Shown: positions 20,276 to 30,445 of the stretch, piece after piece
Position numbering within the stretch: position 1 is the stretch's first letter
Layout: every line of letters starts with the position of its first letter
Source: Phoronis australis
Lineage: Eukaryota > Phoronida > Phoronidae
Reading direction: 5' to 3'
Assembly (NCBI GenBank): GCA_002633005.1
Contig: NMRA01001215.1
Coordinates: 1-31,427 of the forward strand
DNA length: 31,427 nt
Position numbers and translations under genes: made by a program
The notes under the pieces: generated by a model
The model's input: the letters and a program-made list of their open reading frames with translations, nothing else
Database searches by the model: none
Told to the model about the DNA's origin: nothing

Positions 20276-23200
20276 ATATGAATATATAATAAATCAAAAT
20301 TTTTATACTACCTAACATCATATTTTAAATTTACGGAACATACTTGCAACCATTTTGGAGTTAATAAGTGTCAAAGTTGGTCCGAAGAAGAATAAGTATA
20401 AGAATAAAATTGAAGAAAACCCAGGAACAACAGTACTCTGCGCTTACACGCGCAGAGTAATGAGACTGGTTCGAGACAATGATTTCATGAACAATTATAT
20501 CGGGTCTTTATTATGGAATTTTAGTCACTCTGGGGTGTTTAGAATTAAACTGTTGCAACTCAGTCCACAGTAACAGTATTTCTGTCAAAGCCGTCTAGCA
20601 AAATATGTTCAAAAATATGCTAATCTCCAGGGCTGTGTTGCATAACATTTCAAAATTATCGGCTGGATAAGTTTGGTCGTTGGATGACGTCTGGTGAATT
20701 GTACAGCAATAAAAACTTGTCAGGTGATAGTGCCACGTCATCGTTGCAAGGAAGCGTATAACGTTTATGCAACTGGGCCCAGTTTTACAAATACACGTGT
20801 AAGTGTCGAATTAGTATTGAAGATGCCGCCCAACACCTACCGATTGATGGTTACGGCTTAGTTGAATTAAAATCTTCTATTTTTATGTAACCATTCGTGT
20901 CCTGTTCACATATTTAAAAGGTTTAGTTCATTACATGTTTAACTAATTCAGATATCGGATATGTTCAAATTTCTTGATGTGACATATTCCCCCACACCCA
21001 GTGGATGCATATATACGTTTTCTAAGGTTAATTTATCTCTCGTTCAAGTGGTTTCATTTGTAACATTGATAAATTATCCTGCAAGTAGTGTTACGGAATG
21101 TGAAACCTCACCACGCGGATATTCCCCCGGGACATCAGAGATGCTGTCTCATTAAATCGTGGGTATGCAAACAAAGCACTACTTTAAAAATAACCCCGGA
21201 TCTTCCGGTGTGCCGGAAGCCTTTCAGGAACCAGTTACTGTTACAATCTTGGGAACGTCTCCTTTGTTTTATGTAAATGATTATGGTAATATTCCATCGT
21301 CACCCTAATGAAACGAGGCTGTTAAAAATTGATCAAGTACTATTTCGAAATATTCCATATTCTATGTGTGTGTACTCGTTTTTAGTTGAGGAGTTCTCTT
21401 GAAAACTGGAATATATTTACATATTGTTTCTTTTCCTGATAATGCTGCAGTTCTCCCGCTGGTCTCTGGGTGGCGCTTGGTACAAATTTGAATATTCACG
21501 GTTTTTATGAGACAAAGCATCCATAAGATTACGTATACTCCTAACACCATCACCATGCGTTTTGGAAATATGTAGATTTTCATATGAACCTTGGATAGAG
21601 ACGAAATCCCGTGAAAATGAACAAATGATAACTGATTGACTCGGGTGTGTGTTTGTAGGTTTTGCAATTGTGATATAGTTGATTAGATTGAAATAATGCG
21701 TTCACACAAACCTTGTGTGTTTGTGACAGCCTTTCTAATAGAGGTATTCATCACAAAACAAAACAACTAAAGCCTCATGGGGGTTGCTTTGTGAACATCC
21801 AGTGTGGGGCTAGGAGCATATGTAACCTTAAACGTGGAGATCATCGGCAAAAAGGTTTGCAATCTTGAGATCAAAAAATGGCTGTTTTTAAGAAAACTGT
21901 AATTCCCTATTCGTTTCCCGAAAATCAATACCACTGGAAGCTCAAAAACATGACGTTAATGCATGATCAATTCTTGATTCAGATTTTGGTCTGCGCGACT
22001 ATTTGAGACCAACGTCTACTAGGAATTAGACGTAGCGTCCAAATATGGGAATGGATGGACTTTTCGAGATGTTTGCCGCACATGTGTAGGTTTACCGTAA
22101 GTTTAACAATTTTGATAGACGAGGCAGAAAAGTTGGACGCGTGTTCCATAATCCGAACGTGCACAGATTCAGAAATGAGCTACGATGAACGTACCTTCGT
22201 CACATGTGCATTGTATCATCCGCGTATTTGATGCAAAATGACTTCATAAAATCCGAGATTCCCCAAAACCACTTAGAAGAATGGTGTGTACATCTATACA
22301 TTTTATTTCAAATGTTAACGATTGAAGAAATATCAACGTCAACACCAAACGCAAAAAAGTCGTCTAACAAGAAATCCAAAAGGTGTAAATTAACTTGTAG
22401 CCTACATCAATGAATTCGTAAAAAGCAGAACGCCAACACTAAATTCTAATGACAACTAAAACTTTACAACTAACACGTTAACATCAAACATACAAAGGAA
22501 CTTTCACGTTGGTAAAAACAAAACCCGTTATAAAACCAGTACACAAAACGGGCATTTTGATGAAGCCTCCAGAATATAATGCCGAAAAAACTTTGGCCTC
22601 CGATGGTGGAGATATACAGAGTATGCAAACTGCAATTCACACAGAGGCCGTGTGTCGTGCCTTGGAGCTTTATCCGGTAGTGTAGCTCATCGCCATCACA
22701 ACGGAGGCTACGCAGGGTAAGAATTTGCTGGCACGGTCAGCTGCCACTGCAAGTAGAAGTAAAAGGAACGTGCAGTTATTTGTTAGACTGGCTGAAACAG
22801 CATGAATCAGACCAACATACATGTAAGGTGTACTTTGTCAGGTAACCCTCATACTGTACTCAATATTCTGGATGTAAATTTACTCAACCTTGTCAATACG
22901 ATGTAGGGTAACAAAAGAGGAGGTGGTTTGGGTTAGTAAACTTAAAAGAAAAGGTCCTCTGTCTGGGGAGTAACTGAAGGCATGTCATTTCTAACGTTTA
23001 AGCTTACTTAGATTTCCTTACAGTGTAATAATTTCATTACATAAAATGTGGACTAAAGGTCAACTGCTACAGAATTTGCATAAAATAGTGAACGGCACAC
23101 GCAATACGCTCAGACTGTTTGGACGTGTGCAAGGCATCCAGACTACTTTTCTCTCACGACGACGTAAACACATTGGCCATCGTGTGTTGCAAATGCACCT

Positions 23201-23340
23201 TGCTTCTTGACGGTACATAAACTATAATTGCACGCGGTCTGATACAAGTTTTAACACACTTGCGCAGGCCTCGTCTGTGGGCCCATTGCACTGATCACCT
23301 GGAACAACTTAATTCTTTATCACTGTTTGTTTAAAACTGA
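20276..23340. other. Intergenic / possible 3' region of the minus-strand micro-exon gene
   Basis: No gene is securely supported. On the minus strand an acceptor gtgttag before 21540 followed by a 40-codon frame to a stop at 21417-21419 is a candidate terminal exon (see findings). A 42-codon plus-strand frame at 22560-22685 has no recognisable domain. Other frames (20355-20573, 20961-21276, 21979-22164, 22204-22413) look like chance. Confidence 0.35.
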
Positions 23341-23344
23341 CCCC

Positions 23345-23430
23345 AGGCATTGTGAGTCAGTGGGATTCTAACCCACGACATTGCGTAAACAGAGCGAGCA
23401 CCTATCACACTAGGCCACACTGCGTCCTCT
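23345..23430 (-). repeat. tRNA-derived SINE-like sequence
   Basis: On the minus strand, tggcctagtgtg (23417-23406) fits an RNA polymerase III A box, and ggttagaatcc (23373-23363) is a B box with one change from GGTTCGAATCC. The B box lies in a perfect T-arm, GTGGG/CCCAC (23360-23376). No acceptor stem pairs, so it is not an intact tRNA gene; a tRNA-derived SINE head is the best reading. Confidence 0.6.
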
Positions 23431-23543
23431 ACTGAGGGTAGATACATGTACTGTATATGTAAACGTAAAAGAACTGACCTAATTTGGAAGTAGAGCATTT
23501 TAGACTCACACAAGATTTTGATTTATTGTTTTTTATATAAAAC

Positions 23544-23690
23544 TCAAAACACACCTAAGGCAGTAACAGTACAATGCAAAGGTAGAGCAGTTCTAAACAT
23601 TACAATGAGGGTAGTGGGTCGAGGGCTGTGGGGTTCGAGGGGGTTTCAGAACAGTCCAAAATACTGGATTCGTAAGATTTTCAGCTTAAT
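23544..23690 (+). repeat. G-rich dispersed repeat, copy at 23.6 kb
   Basis: Shares ctcaaaacacacctaaggc, gttctaaacattaca, gtgtggggtt-like G-runs and gagggggtttcagaaca with 28488-28612, same orientation. At 23609-23643 there are five G-runs with 4-5-base loops, a strong G-quadruplex motif. Confidence 0.75.
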
Positions 23691-23849
23691 ACAAAAAGGA
23701 GCGTTGATGAATAACTGAAATTAATGTGTGCTGTGAAAAAAGCGCAGATTTTACGTAATTTTAAGCTCGAATTTCACCGGGAACAAATTTTAATTGATAC
23801 TAGACAAAAATATATACATTCCTCCCTCATCTTTGTTTCGACGTTCGTT

Positions 23850-24785
23850 GATAAGAAAGCTTAGCAATTTCAGGTTGTCGTTAAAGCGATTTAGTTTTTA
23901 CTTAATGCTATGCTATTTCTCATCAATGAACAGAAATAATGTTTAAATAAGGTAAAGATATTGACATACCGGCTCCTTTTCCGCTTCCAGACTTAGTGGT
24001 ACCTGTAAATCAGAAATTAATTTCAAGAACAGCATATTTATAAGTGAATGTTGGTGCGCAAGATAAACTACAAAGTAAAGGGATGAAAGGTCACAGTGTG
24101 GGCGTCACAAAAGCAACATTAGATAATCATTGACAGTAGTAACATTTGTCGTTCGTTGAAACAGATGGTTCAAATGCAGTTGTTCGCTTAACAAGAAAAG
24201 TCCACTGTTTTTTCCTCAGAAAAAAGCCTGCAGGACCCATAAATTTAATCTGTGTCCGCGACACCTGATTTGGTGGACGTCCGGTAAAAGTTGGGTAAAG
24301 CCACATCGAGATTCTTAAAGAACGCCAGTGAAGCAATGCCAATGGTTGAGAACTCCCGAACAATTGACAAATCTAAAAAACCCGGCAAACTCAAAGACAA
24401 ATTCCTACACCGCAATGACGTTCGATGAGCCGGTGAATGAAATTCTTCCTGACGAATTAGGCAGCTTGAATCGAGACACGGATAATAGATTCTGCAGTCT
24501 CCAAAGAAATGTAGGGATTTGACAATACCTACAACTAAGCACAAAGGTTTTAGCCAACTGATGAATATATCAATGGGGACACGCCTACAAAAGGACCTTC
24601 AGTACCATATTAAACGGTAACGTGCATACATGTAAATAAAGATCATGCCTGTTCTCCTCAACTGGAACTTACATAAAAAATACCAGCAGACCTGTTGATA
24701 AACGTGGTAGAATCGGAAGCGCAAGGAAACAACTACCATCAGGGCGGCCTCAGTAGTTTAAAGTCCTGGTCCCAAAACGCCCATG
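23850..24785 (-). repeat. Tandem-duplicated intron/exon unit, copy A
   Basis: Besides the micro-exon at 23970 it shares intron blocks with copies C and D: aatacctacaactaagca, aatgaatatat.., gttctcctcaactggaac, gtagaatcggaagc and a catcagggcggcctcagtag block matching catcaggggcgccacaatag in C. Confidence 0.7.
23970..24002 (-). CDS. Micro-exon, type 1, unit A
   Basis: 33 bp, acceptor gatttacag, donor gtatgtca. Phase 1 gives xTTKSGSGKGAx, one codon shorter than its two relatives. No matching type 2 exon was found below it, so the neighbouring part of this unit may be lost or displaced by the G-rich repeat and SINE-like insertions. Confidence 0.55.
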
Positions 24786-27700
24786 TGGTTCCAGTATCCG
24801 AAAATACTTACTAAATAAAATCCAATTTTCGACACCCTCTCTTTATATTCTTTTCTCCTTTCTTGCCAAAAGCGATTTTTAACAGTATTTGATTTTTCTC
24901 TGTGAGCAGTGGGCAAGAAGTGTAAAGTTATTGCAATTTTTGTGGCGAAATTTGGGTCACTTTGTTTGGATCGTGTCGGCCATATTAGAGGACGTCGGGA
25001 TAGGTTACGAGTTTAAATCTTGATGAAAATTGTTTTCGCAAACAATTTACGGTGAAATTCAGTGAGACATATATTTACTTACTATTCTGCACGATTCATC
25101 AGTGTTCACCAATTTTCAGCCTCGCAGTTGTTATTCATAAAGTGATAAATGTGCACACAATTTCCGTTGTACTTCATCTCATTTCTGACGGCACCGACAA
25201 CATGGCGACTTTTGTCGAGCTGGAAGGCATGTTTAACCTTTGACTTTGTAATTTTTGAAGATTTAACGTTGATACATTTTGACAAAGGTTGCTACAAAAA
25301 AGGAACTTTGTTCAATTTTCGTGTTTTGTGGTTCAAAAATATGAGATATATTCGACTTATTTTACTTTGAATGTCCCGTTCAGGTGATCTTACACTAAGC
25401 TAAAAAAATAGTTGAAATAATTTTGAAATGTTTTTTTGTTCGACTGTAAAATGCTGTTGAAAGCTTGATTAGGTGTCACAAAATGATTCATGTTTTTCTC
25501 AATATTAAGTCTCAATTGCTTTCAAGTCATGTTTTGTAACTTATTGCTTCTTAATTCAGGTTATCAAGACAACAATATGAATAATCTTAACTTGAAAAAT
25601 AAGCTATGTTGGATTGTGAAGCTTCAAGCCTCCAATTCTTGTTTCCTGCAACTTCATAATTTTTTAATCATGCTTCTCAAATTCTGCTGTAAGGAAACAC
25701 TATTCGGTCACCATGGTAATAGTAACTGGTATGTCCACTTTCATATCATGCAAACTTGCTGTTGAGTAGTGCTTGTAATGCTAAATGTTGTAAAGTGTTT
25801 TGCATTTTAAGTTACGTATTATGTTAAATGTTTGAATCATTTTGTGTTAATGAATAAAATAATAACATTTTGAAAGTTTTGCTGTTGCATAATGCTTGTA
25901 ATGCTTAAATGTTGTAACGTGTCGTGCATTTTAATTTACTCATTTTGTTAAAAGGTTGAAACATTTTGGCAAAATGAATAACTTAATAACATTTTGTATT
26001 GGACTTGTCATAATTATGTGCTCGAACGAGCCCCGTATTTGGAGAAATAGAAGAAGGTCTGCCTCAGTCAGCGAAGCTAAAACTCCGAAAAAAGTAGAAA
26101 TCGAGACAATTTTCCACTAAAAGAAAGGAAGTATCAAAATGTAGCGTCTGCAATGTATAGCTCTGCATTTTATAGTAAGATAGACATTTCCGAATGTCCC
26201 AGCCCCCATTTCTGTAGGCTTGGTGCGCTCATACAATGTCTGGTAAAATCTCTGTTGAAAGCAAATAACTTTGCACAGTTCGCCAGAAGTACACAAGTTC
26301 TAAATAAACCTCGTTTGAGCGATTGCTGTGGCCAGCGACCAGGTAGGCCTTACGGTAGCCTTCACGCAAAGCGGCATAGGCCTACTATCAAGCTCTAGTT
26401 ATAGTATTCATACTGGTAGCTGGCACTGAAGCTAGCTAAGGGCTGCCGCGACAGTGTGACACAGGACTAACCAGACCGTAGCTTTATGCAAGTGTCAGAA
26501 ACTACATTTGAATGTATACGGTATTGTGATTTGAACAATTTACTTTGAAGAAACAGCTTGCAACCGCATGCCCTTACCGTTCGCCAGTGTCTGGTATCGA
26601 TCCCCACTGGCTCCGACAGGCTGCGGTCCCGAGTCCGGTAAAATAATTTCTGTCCAAATTTGTTCGCCACATTTCTTCAGCAAATTCGATAAAATTGTTC
26701 TTACTTTGATTTTATTAAAATTAAGGCGCGTTGTCGATTATTTTATCCGCATTTGAAGGCTGGTAACAGGCACTTGTCCATTCACACTGGCGGCGTTCTT
26801 TTAGCCTGGTTTCCTGAATGAATTGTACTTCCGGGTTTGCGGTAAGTTCAAAAATTTTGAAATAATACTAACGATGTCATATTCAAATTCATTGAGTTCT
26901 GACGTAGATGTAAAATTGGAAACAATCAGTTAAATGAAACATTTGCAGATGTCGGCATGTGTCTGGAAAGCAAACTAATCATCAACAAACAAAAACTGTC
27001 TTGCTTATAAAAATATTGTTCTGATACATGATCGTTGAGAGCAATTAATGATTCTTCGACAGTGTTTCCTACTATTGAGTAAGAGCGTGAGTATACTCCA
27101 CTCGTCCTGACCAGCTCGCACCTTCAGCTCAACACAACCTTCAGATTTTTTTAGAACCATTGAATGCTCTCTGATCTTAGTTCAAGTATTTCATTTGAGA
27201 GCTGTTTTGGAGGAATGTGATACACTCTAACTTCAAATCAAGCTTACTCGTATCCGGAGAAGGTGCTGTATTCACAGACCCAGTGGCAGGCTTGGCTGTA
27301 AAAACAGTTACACATCCATGCAAATGCCAATGAAATGTCAAGACAAGGAACTTTGTAGAACGTATAGTGTAATATACCTACATTGCACATGAAAAAACAT
27401 TTTCGCTCAAGGGTCCGATGCATGAACTTAATCGGGTGAACGCAGCCGCATAAGACGGATCAATTCCACAACAGTCCTAATTTGAATCTCACCAGATTCT
27501 TCTGAACAACACAATTTACAACAATACAACAGTATATGTCGTCAACATGTCCATATATAGGCAGTGTAATGACATTATTTCAACAGGCATCAAGTAATCA
27601 GGAAAAAATGTGTTCGTTACAAAACACACGCAGTCTACATCATTTACACGAATAGCTTTGGTGAGGAAATGACCATGTTACTGTTTATCGTTAAAGCAAC

Positions 27701-29857
27701 CAAATTTTAAGTCATAGTTCCTGTAAATAAGAAATTGAATTCGCGTGCAAACGACGACATACCGGCGGTCCAGGTGAATGGAAACGGCTGTTAGTTCATG
27801 CAATTCTACCTGACGACACAGGTAGTGTAATTCGTTGAAAGAATCATGGGTAATGAATTCACAAGTCTAAAAGTAAATCTACGTATATTGGTCGGACGAC
27901 AGTGTAATGGCAGTATTTGAACAGGCCTAAGGTAAAGCGGCACAACTGATGTCCATTGTCACCCGTCAATATGATCAAATATCAGAAAAAAAACAGCTTA
28001 CAAGAACTGTTCGAAATGTGTGGATAAAAAATGACGCTGTCACTACTTGTGACAAAAACGACCTAGCATCTACTTAGTGTTAAACTGTATCGCATCAATG
28101 AAAAGTTAATTTTAAATTAAAAATATATCGACATACCTCCATCTTTTCTATTTCCACTTAAACTAGTGGTTTCTGTAAAGAAGACGGTGCATACATGTAT
28201 AAGTCTATGTATCTATAAGAGAATGTTGATGCACAAGACAGGCTGCACAGCCAAGAGATGAATGGTCATTATGTGGGTGACAAAAGAGTAATATCAGATA
28301 ATACTTGACAACAATAACATATACCTTCATCTAAATAAATCAAGTTAACGATTTGTTCAAATACCTGCAATTAGCAAAATCATTAATTGACAACAAAACA
28401 TGTGTGTATTCATCGGCACTTAAAGCAGGCAGAACCCGAAAATCTATTCTCTGTCCATTACTACAATCTTGGTGGACCACATGTACTCAAAACACACCTA
28501 AGGCGGTAACAAAGGTAAAGCTGTTCTAAACATTACAAGGGGGTAGTTGGTCGAGGGGTGTGGGGTTTGAGGGGGTTTCAGAACAATTCAAAACACTGTG
28601 TTCTTAATACACACAAAACGTGTGTATTCATCTGCTCTTCAAGCAGGCAGAACCCAAAAACCTACTCTCTGTCCATTACTACAATCTGGGCGGACCACAT
28701 GTACGACTTGGATACAGCGCCATCGTGTAGACTCTGAAACTACGCCATTGGATTAACTTCAAAGCTCGAAAACTCTCAAACAATTGATGATCTGACCAAA
28801 TCTGAGACACACAATGATAAATGCTACTCAGTATACCTCAGCGACGTTCATTACGCTTAACTATTTTGATAACGTACAACGGAAGACGAAGCTGCCGAAT
28901 GGAAATCGCAATGATGCCTGAAATTTTACATGCGGACACGGGCAATGAGAATCGTGGAAAGTAACAAGGAGAAATATTTCCCAGTAATCGTCCAAGAAAG
29001 TAAATGGATTGGACAATACCTGAGTGACTCAGCACGATATATTTGAGAGTTTTTGCAAATGCTTTAATATGTCAAGAGAAGCATGTCTGCACAATTTGCT
29101 CAGGAACAAGCAACGTAGCAAAAGGGACACGTTTTCCTCAAACCGAACTTTGTAGAATCCGAAGCACAAGAATACAAAAATGCCATCAGGGGCGCCACAA
29201 TAGTTTATCCCGTTCGACTGAAAGAAGTAGGGGTGGAAAAAAACGACACAAAAAATATAAAAATATGTCAACACTGAGAATAACCTACTCGCCTTGACTA
29301 GCTTACACCTTCAACTAAACACATTCTATAGAATTTTACAAAACAACTGAATGCCCTGTGATGATAATTGAAGTATTTCAGTTGAGCCCTGACTCAGAGT
29401 AGGAGTGTAGTATGATGCATTAAAATTTCATTTTAAGCTTACTCGTATCTGCAGGAGGTACTTTATGCAAAGACTGATTTGCAGATGGTTTGGCTGCAAA
29501 AACACGTCCATGAAAATAACCAATGAATCTTCGAGAACAAAAGGTACTGAAGAGCTACTGACTAAATCCCTCCATAGTGGGTTCGTTGTGACTTACGTTT
29601 CAACACTTGACATTTATTTTCTCTTGGGGGTCCGATGCAAGATCTTTATCGGGTTTTCGTATGTATTTTTAGTAACTACTTGAAATGCTTTAATAAGAGA
29701 ATGTCGCTGTTACTGCTGCCGTGAACGTGACCAAGATTTTACTTAATGTTTAGCTCTATGCCACTCTAAGAACAGAGTGTCAATGTATATGTAATAGTAA
29801 ATTAGAGAAATATGAACGTACCGCCACCTCTGCCAATTCCAGTCAAAGAAGTTGTTC
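23970..29857 (-). CDS. Repeat-module gene built from phase-1 micro-exons (partial, no known family)
   Basis: Five exons read on the minus strand in the order 29857-29822, 29493-29443, 28172-28137, 27295-27248, 24002-23970 (36, 51, 36, 48, 33 bp). All have AG/GT borders with similar flanks and all are phase 1-1, so any of them can be skipped without shifting frame. Spliced (204 nt) they give a two-part module: TTSLTGIGRGG + AKPSANQSLHKVPPADT, then KTTSLSGNRKDG + AKPATGSVNTAPSPDT, then STTKSGSGKGA. Copies differ largely at synonymous positions (TCT/AGT for Ser, TTG/TTA, ACA/ACC, AAA/AAG, CCA/CCT), which argues for coding. The composition (Thr, Ser, Pro, Gly, Lys; no Cys) suggests an extended, possibly glycosylated linker or stalk; that is inference. 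Start, end and family are not visible: 5' exons should lie beyond 30 kb, 3' exons below 23.9 kb. It is convergent with the kinase gene. Confidence 0.6.
25758..26001 (+). repeat. 122-bp direct tandem duplication
   Basis: gcttgtaatgctaaatgttg at 25771 recurs as gcttgtaatgcttaaatgtt at 25894, and aatgaataaaataataacat near 25849 as aatgaataacttaataacat near 25974. Two diverged copies; only the first keeps AATAAA. Confidence 0.75.
26020..26240 (+). repeat. Dispersed repeat family, copy 3
   Basis: Contains gctcgaacgagcccc, gaaaaaagtagaaatcgaga, ttttccactaaaa, agctctgcatttt and ggcttggtgcgctcata, in the same order as the copy at 8995-9235 in the kinase intron. Confidence 0.65.
27085..27965 (-). repeat. 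Tandem-duplicated unit, copy B (type 1 exon deleted)
   Basis: Holds the type 2 exon 27248-27295 and the block gggtccgatgcatgaactta, as in copy D (gggggtccgatgcaagatct). At 27718-27770 the minus strand shows a donor-like gtatgtcgtc only about 45 bp before an acceptor-like cttatttacag|gaact, so the type 1 exon body has been lost or rearranged. Confidence 0.6.
27248..27295 (-). CDS. Micro-exon, type 2, unit B
   Basis: 48 bp, acceptor tgtttttacag, donor gtaagctt. Reads KPATGSVNTAPSPDT between split codons, parallel to 29443-29493 but one codon shorter. Confidence 0.6.
28137..28172 (-). CDS. Micro-exon, type 1, unit C
   Basis: 36 bp, acceptor cttctttacag, donor gtatgtcg. Phase 1 gives xTTSLSGNRKDGx, parallel to the exon at 29822-29857 with several synonymous differences. 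Confidence 0.6.
28396..28704 (+). repeat. 90-bp direct duplication flanking a G-rich repeat
   Basis: The stretch gtgtgtattcatcggcactt...aagcaggcagaacccgaaaa...tctgtccattactacaatct...ggaccacatgtac (28398-28485) recurs at 28618-28704. Between them lies the G-rich dispersed repeat (28488-28612) with G-runs at 28539-28575. Confidence 0.8.
29443..29493 (-). CDS. Micro-exon, type 2, unit D
   Basis: 51 bp, acceptor tgtttttgcag, donor gtaagctt. It reads KPSANQSLHKVPPADT between the split codons. Its donor flank (ACGA|gtaagctt) is the same as that of the exon at 27248-27295. Confidence 0.6.
29822..29857 (-). CDS. Micro-exon, type 1, unit D
   Basis: 36 bp, acceptor cttgcttacag, donor gtacgttc. With phase-1 entry it reads xTTSLTGIGRGGx; its final G plus CC of the next exon makes Ala. 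Confidence 0.6.
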
Positions 29858-30445
29858 CTGTAAGCAAGAAATCGGTTTTACGATCACCACATCTACTGTA
29901 TAAGATAATGCTGATGCGCTATACAATAGCTACAGATTCAAGTGGAGAAATGTTACTGCGATGCTGCCACAAAATAGACATTAGAAAATAGTTCTGATGT
30001 AAAAACACCGGGAAACTCAATAGCAATTTGCTACTCAGGCCACCACACTGACTTCGATGAGCTTCGCTACTTTGAAAACGTGCTAAGGTCGGCAACTCTG
30101 CAATGGAGGCGAATGGAAATGGCCGCTGCTTCCCGCGAATCTATTGATGACGCGGGTATTTTAAATCGTGGAGACACTAAGAATAAATTCACGACACTAT
30201 AAGTAAATGTATGGAGGTTTGCAAAACCTGTAACTAAGCATAGCGTTAACACTTTTGCAAACTGGTGAATACTTCAATAGGAACACGTTTCTATAGTTCC
30301 TTATGTATGTTCAAGCACCATAGTACACGGACACGTGCTAAGTTGAAGGTTCATCGTATTCTCCTCAATCGGAGCTCATATAGCACAAAATCACTTAAGA
30401 AAACTTCGTAGAATCAGGGGCGCCACAGTAGTTAAACCCGTCCGA

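Larger units (their letters stand above)
24786..27084. other. Intron or spacer with repeats, no supported exon
   Basis: Lies between units A and B. Apart from the 122-bp duplication and dispersed repeat copy 3, nothing is recognised; open frames at 25052-25765 and 26153-26398 lack domains. Two YY1-like GCCATNTT words occur (gccatatt near 24979 and, reversed, aacatggc near 25199), too short to call a promoter. Confidence 0.35.
28020..29245 (-). repeat. Tandem-duplicated unit, copy C
   Basis: Holds the type 1 exon 28137-28172 and intron blocks shared with A and D (agaatcgtgg, aatacctgagtgactcag, gggacacgttttcc, tagaatccgaagcacaag, catcaggggcgccacaatag). It lacks a type 2 exon of its own; together with B it supplies one complete exon pair. 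Confidence 0.65.
29270..30445 (-). repeat. Tandem-duplicated unit, copy D (most complete)
   Basis: Contains both micro-exon types (29443-29493 and 29822-29857) and the long intron block to about 30440 (aaaacctgtaactaagcata, aataggaacacgtttc, attctcctcaatcggagctc, gtagaatcaggggcgccaca). About 1.2 kb, taken as the reference unit. Confidence 0.7.

Noticed and set aside
22560-22685. 42-codon plus-strand frame starting MKPPEYNAEKTLASDGG
   Set aside because: Protein-like composition but no recognisable domain, splice context or conservation evidence.
23331-23513. 60-codon minus-strand frame
   Set aside because: It overlaps the tRNA-derived SINE-like sequence, so it is not a gene.
24245-24544. 99-codon minus-strand frame in unit A, with counterparts at 28838-29035 and 30067-30252
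   Set aside because: Similarity between the three is at the DNA level of the duplicated intron; the protein frames are not consistently preserved.
26580-26640. Second tRNA-like sequence (ggtatcgatcccc as B box)
   Set aside because: There is no A box at the right distance, and the B-box match needs an inserted base.
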